From assembly GCA_029959085.1 (NCBI GenBank), contig JARWIR010000018.1:16987001-17051000 (forward strand): a stretch of 64,000 nucleotides of DNA. The letters run 5' to 3'. Of this stretch, positions 56,380 through 64,000 are shown piece after piece. The stretch is from Nemophila menziesii. Lineage: Eukaryota; Streptophyta; Magnoliopsida; Boraginales; Hydrophyllaceae. Within the stretch, counting starts at the first letter, position 1. Every line of letters begins with the position of its first letter. Position numbers and translations under genes: made by a program. The notes under the pieces are model-generated. The model did no database searches. It had not been told where the DNA came from and saw only the letters and a program-made list of their open reading frames with translations.

Positions 56380-57850
56380 TTATACAAGGAGACTTGAGCT
56401 ACCCATCTCATTTAGAGTGCAACCACACGGAATCCGCACTCCAGAAATCCAAGCCGCTAAATTTAGACCAGATCCAGGGATGATAGCGAAGTTTGCAAAT
56501 CATGGACAATTTAGCGGTGCTGCACAACAAGATCCGGTCCGATATATTCAGAAAAGCATGCAGACCTGTGATGCGTATATCGTTTGAGGAGTTACAAAGA
56601 AGCAGATGTATTACGTTATGTTCCAGTTCTTCTTGACCGGAGGTGCAAACGATTGGTACGATACCCAACATCCTCACGTTATTCCAGATTGGGACAAGCT
56701 TCAATCAAAATTCCTAGACCGATTCTATGCGGTTAGTAGAAGATTAAAAGATATCTTGGAGCTCGAACAGTTTATGTATGAAGACGGAGAAAGTTTGGGT
56801 GAAGCATGGTTACGATATAATGAGAAGAAGACGAGATGTCCATACCATAAATCATCGTCGGAATATTCTTTGACCATCTTCTATGGAGGACTTAATGAAG
56901 AGTCTAGGGAAAAAGGAGATTTGTTAGAAAACAAAGGTTTCGTGTTACTAGATCATGTAGAAGCCGAAAGTATTTATGGAGAAAGTTCTTGAGACCGAGA
57001 GAAGTTGGCCAAGTGAATCAGAAAACTAAGAAGAGACTTCAGAATCTCTAAAGATCAAAGAATTGAACCAACAACTTAAGGAACTACAAGAACAAGCTCG
57101 AACAATTTCTCAGGTAAATTTAGTACATACTATACCTTCATGTCCTGGTTGTGGGTCAAGAAATCATGTGTGGGAAAAGTGTATGAATAATCCAGCTGCA
57201 GCTTCCTTTATATCTCATCAAATAAACCATTATTCTAATGGTTATAATCATCCTCGAGAAAGCTACGCTAGATATCATTCTCCACAAAAGCAAAGTTGGG
57301 TCAGAAATCAAGAGACTTATCATCAAACCCAACCTCAATCCTATTATCAACCACAACCGATACATCAAAACGCACCAATTATTGAAAAAGCTTATCAAGA
57401 ACCACCGAAACATTCAATGCAACAAGCAAGGCAAGAACAACCTTTGAGTTTGAATTCAAGTATGTCTAAGATGATGAAATTAGTTGAAGAGAATATGAAG
57501 ATGAGCTAGCAAAGACTTCAAACCCAACAAAAGGTGATCAAAAATCTCGAGCATACTCTATCACATATGCCGAGTACATTGCAAAATAGGCCAAAAGGGC
57601 AACTCCCAAGTGATACTATTGCTCCATCAGATGAATTGAGAAGTGGAAAACAATTACCTCCACCTTGAGTAGAACTAGAACCAACCTCGAATCCTAAGAA
57701 AGTGGTTGAAATAACAATAGAAGATAAGATCGAAGAGGTAGTTGAACCGAAGAGTGTCCCAGAAAAGACACCAGAAAAGAAGAAAAGCTCAGTGGAAACT
57801 AATACACGCCCTCCACCACCATACCCTTGACGTGTCAAGAAAAAAGACAA
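56380..57850 (+). pseudogene. Gag, element F (N-terminally deleted)
   Basis: The leader runs straight into the gag core without the charged, Pro-rich N-terminus seen in A, B and E. Motifs: RVQPHGIRTPEIQAAKFRPD, QFSGAAQQDPVRYIQK, then TGA at 56585 where relatives have a sense codon in the YVTPGVT stretch. It continues with FFLTGGANDWYDTQ, LDRFYAVSRRLKD, CPYHKSSSEYSL. The CCHC knuckle CPGCGSRNHVWEKC is near 57142-57183. A Tyr/Gln-rich linker (QSYYQPQPIHQNAPI) follows. Further stops near 56990, 57508 and 57666 and a frameshift break the frame. Confidence 0.82.
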
Positions 57851-58920
57851 TGATAAAGAATTCAAGAAGTTCCTTGACATGGTGAGCAAGTTAGAAATTA
57901 ATATGCCGTTTGTAGAAGCTCTCAAGAGAATGCCGAAATATCTGAAATTCATGAAGGTCATTCTTTCTAACAGACGAAGTTTAGAAACTGGGGAAACAAT
58001 TGGATTGCCAGTGGAGTGCAGTGCTATTTGTCAAAACAAGTTACCACCGAAGCTACAAGATCCCGGGAGTTTTACGATTCCCATTGGTATTGGAGACAGT
58101 TGGACCGGGAAAGCATTATGTGATTTAGGCGCGAGTATCAATCTCATGCCGAAGTCCTTGTTCGAGAAGCTTAATATAGGAGAGGTAGTACCCACTTTCG
58201 TGGTGTTACAAATGGTGCATCGCTCCCTCTCCCAACCAGTAGGTAAAATTGAAGATGTTTTAGTTAAAGCTGGTACTTTTATATTTCCTTGTGATTTATT
58301 ATTCTTGACTACGTCGCGGATAAGAATGTCCCCATCATCTTGGGTAGTCCATTCTTAGCCACGGGGCGTACACTAATAGATGTTGAGAATGGTGAGTTCA
58401 TCATGAGGTTCCAAGACGAACAGGTACGATTCAATGTGTTTAAGGCTATGAAGTTACCAGATTCGAAAGATGAATGTTTCAAAATAGATGTCATCAGAAA
58501 AATTACACAAGAAGTCTTCAATGAAGCAAGCATAGATGATTATCTTGACGAAGCCTTAGCACTTGAATCACAAGAGGAAAACAAAAATACCACTGACGAA
58601 GTTGCTGCATTAGGACCAAGTATACGAGAACAACTTCGAGAATCAGGTGACATTGAACTAATAAAGCAACCATCTATAATATGTCCGCCTGTTCTCGAAG
58701 AAAACCACTTCCAGACCATCTACGCTATGCATATTTAGGTACGAACAAAACTTTGCATGTTATTATTTCTGCTAACCTTTCAGGTCCTCAAGAGGATAAG
58801 CTACTTCATGTGCTTCGCGCTAACAAAGAAGCAATTGGATGGACTATTGCCGACATCAAAGGAATTAGTCCTTCCGTTTGCAAACATAAAATAAATCTTG
58901 AGAATGAAGGAGGGTGATCT
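57850..58920 (+). pseudogene. Protease and pol linker, element F
   Basis: MVSKLEINMPFVEALKRMPK, ECSAICQNKLPPKLQDPGSF, then retropepsin ALCDLGASINLMPKS with intact DLGAS. A frameshift near 58300-58330 falls inside the protease; the sequence resumes as SPFLATGRTLIDVENGEF and continues through an acidic linker (DDYLDEALALESQEE). A second shift near 58700 leads to RRKPLPDHLRYAYLGTNK and PQEDKLLHVLRANKEAIGWT, the conserved stretch before RT. It ends in a stop at 58915-58917. Confidence 0.8.
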
Positions 58921-59784
58921 ATAGAGGGACAAATAAGACTCGTTCCAGCTATGAAAGAAGTGGTGAGGAAGGAAGGAATCTAGTTATTAGACGCGGGAAT
59001 TATCTATCTGATTGCTAGCAGTGATTGGGTTAGTCCAGTGCAATGTGTTCCAAAGAAAGGAAGTATTAAATCTGTCCTTAATGATCAAGGTGAAACCATA
59101 CCATCAAGAACAGTTGTGGGGTGGCGAGTATGCATGGATTACCGAAGACTCAACAAGGCTACAAATAAAGATCACTTCCCTTTACTGTTCATTGATCAGA
59201 TGCTAGACAAACTCGCAGGGAGAGAGTATTATTGTTTCCTTGATGGATATTCAGTTTATAACCAAATTTGTGCGGATCCCCTTGATCAACACAAAACAAC
59301 TTTTACTTGTCCGTTTGGCACCTTTGCTTATAGAAGGATGCCGTTTGGTTTATGCAATGCACCTGCCACGTTCCAGAGGTGCATGATGGCTATATTTTGG
59401 TACATGATTGATAAATATTTGGATATTTTTATGAATGATTTTTCGGTGTTTGGAGATAGTTTTGATGATTGTTCGAATAATCTTGAGAAAGTCCTTGTGA
59501 GATGTAGAGAGAAAGATCTTGTGCTCAATTGGGAAAAATGCCACTTCATGGTTCAAGAGGGAATTGTGTTGGGATATAAAGTTTTGAAAGCAGGGATGGA
59601 GGTTGATCGTGCTAAAATTGAAGTTAACAAAACATTACCACCTCCAGTTACTGTAAAAGGAGTGAGAAGTTTCTTGGGTAACGTAGGATTTTACAGAAGA
59701 TTTATTAAAGATTTCTCCAAGATCGCCAAACCGCTTTGTTCTTTACTTGAAAAGGATACTCCTTCTAATTTTACTGATGAATGA
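58921..59784 (+). pseudogene. Reverse transcriptase, element F
   Basis: RT motifs: SPVQCVPKKGSIK, VCMDYRRLNKAT, CFLDGYSVYNQI, MPFGLCNAPATFQRCM, FMNDFSVFG (59428-59454), KCHFMVQEGIVLGY, FLGNVGFYRRFIKDFSK. The first Asp of the catalytic pair is Asn (AAT at 59434-59436), the same first-position change as in element E. A stop at 58981 (TAG) and another at 59782 flank the open part. Confidence 0.87.
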
Positions 59785-60316
59785 CTTCAAGCGTTTGTGA
59801 CGATTAAAGAGAAGCTAGTCTCCACACCTATTGTTATACCTCCAGATTGGAAAGCTCTATTTGAACTTATGTGCGATGCAAGTGATCACGCAATGGGTGT
59901 TGTGTTGGGGCAGAGGAAAGACAAGATCTTCCACACGATTTATTACGCAAGTAAGACCTTTAACGCTGCCCAAATGAATTATACAGTAACAGAGAAAGAG
60001 ATGTTAGATGTGGTATATGCTTTTGATAAATTTCGTTCCTATTTGATTGGGAAGAAAACTATTGTATACACGGATCATTCAGCTATCAGATACCTTACGG
60101 AGAAAAAGGATGCTACGCTGCATCTTATTAGATGGGTACTATTGCTACAAGAATTTGGCATAGACATTCGAGTCCGAAAAGGATGCGAGAATCAAGTTGC
60201 TGATCATTTATCCGGGCTCAAAGGATTTGATGCCAACAAGGAACCATTATTGGTTAAAGAGGTATTCCCTGATGAACAACTTTTTACTATCAAAGATGCT
60301 TTTGTGCCATGGTATG
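59785..60316 (+). pseudogene. RNase H, element F
   Basis: In frame after the stop at 59782. [30 protein letters not shown] and [10 protein letters not shown] keep the expected acidic residues. It is followed by [30 protein letters not shown] and the linker toward integrase, ending at FVPWY where the element G LTR begins. No integrase follows. Confidence 0.85.
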
Positions 60317-61826
60317 TGATGTCTCCTCATTTGTGATAATAAAATCTATTTCCGAGACATCATTTTAGGCGTATTTATTAGTTTATAGGTCGATTTGAGC
60401 TTAATTTAGTGCACTTTCCTATTTTGAGTCTTTATTTAGTAAAATAATATTTTTAGAGCATATTGGGTTTAATTATTTATTTAGTGTGAAGCTTTAAAGA
60501 TAATTATGGAGATTAATTAGAGTCCAAGTCAAAGACTACAAGATATGGAAAGAGATTAGCATGGTAATTGGAGATAAAGAAAATAAAAGCTAAAAACATG
60601 GAAAAGGAAAATCTGCCTTAAATCTGAATTTCTGCAGCCACGCCTAAAGAAGTGGTGATAACTTCAAAACCAAGCCGATTTTAGAAGATTCCTGTCATAG
60701 GGACGTAGATAATTCTGTGAGTATTCTTTTGGTATATTGTGGAGCAAAAACCGACCAATAACGAAGAATATATGCTCAAAACAGTTCAACAGTAATTATC
60801 TTTATTTCCATACGAATTAGAGTTGGGCTTGGAGTCCACCACTTACTTCTCCTTCAAGAAACGAATTAGGTCAACCTATACACTATAAATACAGCCTCTT
60901 AACATTAGAAAATCATCCTTGGCCAGACCTTAAGGCCAAGAGGAAGCTGCAACACAAGAGGAGAAGTCTGGAAGGAGCTGAACACCATATGTCTCCTTCA
61001 ACCTTTAATTCTGTAATTCTTTTCTCTTCTTTTCTTAGTACGAATTAATTCCATTAGCTTGAGTTTTAGCATATATGTATGAACCCTAGTTTTGATTGAC
61101 ATTTATCTAATTTGGGAATTCTATGTTTTAAATTGAATTATTGTTTTTATTCTCTGTTTATGTGTTTGGATTTATATTCTGTGTTCTTGTGGAACCTAGG
61201 CCATATAGAATTACCATCTAGTAATTAGGTCACCATTGACAACGGTGTTTAATTACATGTTTAGCACATAACGTCTAGTATTCGGTTTAGATCTGACAAA
61301 TCAACCTAACTAGATAATCACCATGGTTTAGTACATGTGACTATTTACCAATTACAGGAACAATTTGCTTAGGAAGCCTTATTGACACAGGTAAATCCTA
61401 TTTAAAACTACCTAGCGTAATTGGAACCAGTTATTGAAATACTACATAATTCACCCTTACATGTTTAGAACGGCAAAACTAGTGGGGATTACATGCTATT
61501 ACTCAAGCTAAACGTTCATACTATCTTCTTTTCTTTTCTGTTATTTAATTTTCTGTCTTTTAATTTAGTAGTTTAGTTTCCTTTATTTAAAAACAAAATA
61601 AAAACCTATTTTTCTTTCTTTCTCTTGCGTATTATCTTTTCTATCTTTCATATTTGCACTTGATAATTTGCATAAGTTCTCTCTAACTTTCATAGTCTCT
61701 GAGGAACGAATCTTCTTATCATTAAGACTTGCATACGTTCTGTAATACTTGCAGAACCGTGCTAGTCTAGGGTGTTTATTTGCATCGAAATTATATCATC
61801 TTTTTATCACACCCTAGGCCACACCA
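60317..61826 (+). repeat. 5' LTR of element G
   Basis: TGATGTCTCCTCATTTGTGA to CTAGGCCACACCA, 1510 bp; tip inverted repeat GATGTCTC/GAGACATC; TATA box TATAAATA at 60884-60891. Confidence 0.87.
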
Positions 61827-61832
61827 AGTTTT

Positions 61833-61851
61833 TGGCGCCGCTGCCGGGGAC
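61833..61851 (+). other. Primer binding site, element G
   Basis: TGGCGCCGCTGCCGGGGAC, 6 bp after the LTR. Confidence 0.88.
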
Positions 61852-62016
61852 TACATCGTTAGTCCTTGTGCAATTATCTTGTGCTTATATTTTAGTTAGT
61901 TCTATTTCACGCTTTTCTTTTTAGTTTTTGTTTTACAGATTTTTTGTTAGGCGAGAGCAGATTCATTAGGAAATAAAGGTTCCGTATTATTAGATCCTGA
62001 AGAAGCTAATACTATT

Positions 62017-63132
62017 ATGGAGAATTTTCGTGAACCCAAGAGAAGTTGGTCGTTTGAATCAGAGAAACAAAAAGAGACTTTAGAACCTCTAAAGCTCAAA
62101 GAGTTAAACCAACAACTTGAGGAATTACGAGAACAAGCGCGAAAACTAGCTCAGAGAAATCTAGTACATACCTCACCTTCATGTCCTAGTTGTGGAGCAA
62201 GAAATCATTCGTGGGAGAATTGCATGAATAATCCAGCTTCAATTTCCTTCATGCCTTATCAAAGAAACCATTATTATGATGGTTATTATCAATCCCAAGG
62301 AAATTACGCTGATTATCAGCCCCCACAAAATTACAATTGGGTCGGAAATCAACAGACTTATTATCAACCGCGACCACAATCTTATTATCCTCCACAACCT
62401 ATCTATCAAGAAGCGCCAATTTATAATGAAGATTATCAAGAACCACTTTCTTATTCAATGCAGCGAACCATACAAGAGCAACCTTCGAGTTTGAATTCAA
62501 GAATGGCTAAACTGATGCAAGCAGTTGAAGATATAGAGATTAGACAACAAGAATTCCAAAACACATCCAATACGCTTTAGAAGATTGAGCACACAATGTC
62601 ACAAATGGTGAATAAACTCCAAATCTTTGCAAAAAGGCAACTCCAAAGTGATACTAGTGCTCCATAAACAATGTTTGTCATGCAGTTGAATTAGGAAGTG
62701 GAAAACAACTACCTCCACCAAGACCAGAACCAGAACCAGTCCCTATTCCAGAAAAGGGGGGAGAAGAAACAACAGAAGATACAGTCGAAGAGGTAGTTGA
62801 ACAAAAAAGTGTCCCAGAGAAGACACCAGAAAAGAAAAAGAGCCCAGTGGTAACCAACACATGTCCTCCACCACCATACCCTTAACGTGTCAGAAAAAAG
62901 GACAATGACCTGGAATTCAAGAAGTTCGTTGACATGGTGAGCAAGTTAGAGATTAAAATACCGTTTGTAGAAGATCTCAAGAGAATGCCGAAATATCTAA
63001 AATTCATGAAGGACATTCTTCCTAACAAACAAAGATTCGAAACTGAGGATATGAGTGGATCACCAGAGGAGTGTAATACTATCGAGTTACCACCAGAAAC
63101 ACCCCTTCCCACGAAATATTGGATGGCACCAT
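62017..63132 (+). pseudogene. Gag C-terminal part and protease linker, element G
   Basis: Encodes only the end of gag: MENFREPKRSWSFESEKQ, a short coiled coil, CCHC knuckle CPSCGARNHSWENC (about 62188-62229), and a Tyr/Gln/Pro-rich linker (YYQPRPQSYYPPQPIYQ). Stop TAG at 62578-62580. Further on (62934-63060) is MVSKLEIKIPFVEDLKRMPK as in element F. After GSPEECN the sequence no longer matches the family (63070-63130), so another deletion lies there. The gag core, protease and pol are missing. Confidence 0.78.
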
Positions 63133-63665
63133 TGATGTCTCCTCATTTGTGATAATTAAATCTACTCATGAGATATCATTTTAGGCTTATTTATTAGATT
63201 ATAGGTTGAATTTAGCTTAGTTTAGTGCACTTTCCTATTTTGAGTCTTGATTTAGTAACATAATATTTTTAGAGCATATTGGGTTTAATTGTTTATTTAG
63301 TGTGAAGCTTTAAAGATAATTATGGAGATTAATTAGAGTCCAAGTCAAAGACTACAACTTATGGAAAGAGATTTACATGGAAATTGGAGATAAGGAAACA
63401 AAGGCTAAAAATATGGAAAAGGAAAAGCTACCTAAATCTGAGATTCTGCAGCACACGCCTAAACAAGTGGTAATTACTCCTACAAGGAAGCCGATTTTGG
63501 AAGATTCCTTTCATAGGGACAAAGATAATTCTGTTACGATTCTTTTGGTATCTTATGGAGCTCAAACCGACCAATAACGAAGAAGATATGCTCAAAATAG
63601 TCCAGCAGTGTTTATCTTTATTTCCTTACGAATTTGAGTTGGGCTAGGAGTCCATTACTTAACTT
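63133..63665 (+). repeat. LTR H, 3'-truncated
   Basis: Starts TGATGTCTCCTCATTTGTGA and follows the A/B/G type LTR to GAGTCCATTACTTAACT, then changes abruptly to unrelated sequence. It lacks the TATA box and the rest. It is inserted in, or fused to, element G. Confidence 0.75.
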
Positions 63666-64000
63666 ATCTCGGGTGAATTATATATAGGGTCTTGGAGACA
63701 AATTGTCTTCTCTATAGAGTAGTTTTTTAAATGGCATTCTTCTTAGGGACCTCAATTTTGACAATTGTCTTTCCTACCCTTACTACCACTAAAAGACAAA
63801 CAAATGTGATGTCACTGTTTCTCTCTCCTCTACCTACCACTATCCACCTACCTCCAACCTCCCACCACCTACCACCGACCTCCGACCTCCGACCACCGAC
63901 CACCGACCACCGACCACCGACCTCAGGCCACCAGTCACCGGAAAAAAGAGAGAGTACTCTCAGTTTTTCCCGATACCAGTCACCGGAAAAAACATAGAGT
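63666..64000. repeat. Unrelated tail with CCACCGACC simple repeat
   Basis: After the LTR break no family was recognised. From 63835 the sequence is a CT/CA-rich repeat (CCACCGACC, CCTCCGACC), followed by two copies of CAGTCACCGGAAAAAA (63931 and 63977) with GAGAGTA or ATAGAGT after them. An open frame through it is due to the repeat. Confidence 0.6.

Larger units (their letters stand above)
54787..60316 (+). mobile_element. Element F: pol-bearing Athila-like element, interrupted by element G
   Basis: LTR 54787-56263, PBS 56270-56288 (one change, GCTGCTGGGGA), gag without its N-terminal part, protease, RT and RNase H. At 60317 the sequence switches to the LTR tip of element G just where the integrase linker would begin (FVPWY). 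No PPT precedes the switch, so G is an insertion into F rather than F's own 3' LTR. The rest of F is not in the window. Confidence 0.75.
60317..63132 (+). mobile_element. Element G: deleted Athila-like element inserted in F
   Basis: LTR 60317-61826, PBS 61833-61851, leader, then an internally deleted gag (62017-62900) and the start of the protease region. At 63133 another LTR (H) begins without a preceding PPT. The leader joins gag at a GATTT..GTTAG microhomology, which removes the gag core. Confidence 0.72.

Noticed and set aside
1..64000. tRNA or rRNA genes
   Set aside because: No cloverleaf with A and B box motifs and no rRNA core sequence was recognised; the tRNA-like PBS sequences are only 18-19 nt.

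Overview
The window is nuclear DNA from a plant, most likely a eudicot. The evidence is AT-rich DNA, GT-AG introns, one plant-type 14-exon gene, plant MITEs, and a thick stack of Ty3/gypsy LTR retrotransposons of the Athila type. The Athila call rests on a PBS reading TGGCGCCGCTGCCGGGGA, an Athila-like gag and pol, and a plant-specific third ORF. No bacterial, organellar, rRNA or tRNA genes were recognised.

Region 1 (1-7,900) holds the only normal host gene, at 2977-6557 on the plus strand. It encodes a macro-domain plus CRAL-TRIO (Sec14-like) protein of the GDAP2 type, 570 aa from 14 exons. A 5'UTR intron precedes it, nested Tourist-like MITEs lie upstream, and intron 7 is almost wholly a 30-bp minisatellite.

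Region 2 (7,900-14,600) is a nest of DNA transposons: an outer element with degenerate terminal inverted repeats, a hAT-like element with an 8-bp TSD, a long foldback element, and a 1.75-kb Mutator-like element with a 9-bp TSD and gene-like GC-rich contents. A degenerate ~67-bp tandem repeat and a decayed LTR-retrotransposon fragment follow.

Region 3 (14,600-64,000) is nested LTR retrotransposons that share the same LTR tips (TGATGTCTCC...CCA) and PBS. Element A (16784-43899, +) sits in the remains of element D. A is interrupted by element C (22554-29855, -, TSD GTCCT) and by element B (31048-40959, +, TSD TAGAT). A and B carry gag-protease joined straight to an integrase C-terminal tail, with RT, RNase H and the integrase core missing, plus a second ORF resembling the 'putative plant transposon protein' domain. 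C carries no gag or pol, only a 306-aa Gln/Trp-rich, coiled-coil, acidic protein and a small overlapping ORF. Element E (about 47480-54781, -) and the chain F, G, H (54787-63665, +) are pol-bearing or pol-derived relatives that could once have mobilised the others, but all are broken by stops, frameshifts and deletions.

The most interesting signals are: (i) non-autonomous elements with different payloads behind one set of cis signals; (ii) a stem-loop plus polypurine module, present both internally and at the 3' end of the elements, whose stem varies in a compensatory way; (iii) a GC-rich palindrome-loaded block that differs between A and B but sits at the same place; and (iv) the gene-like cargo of the Mutator-like element.
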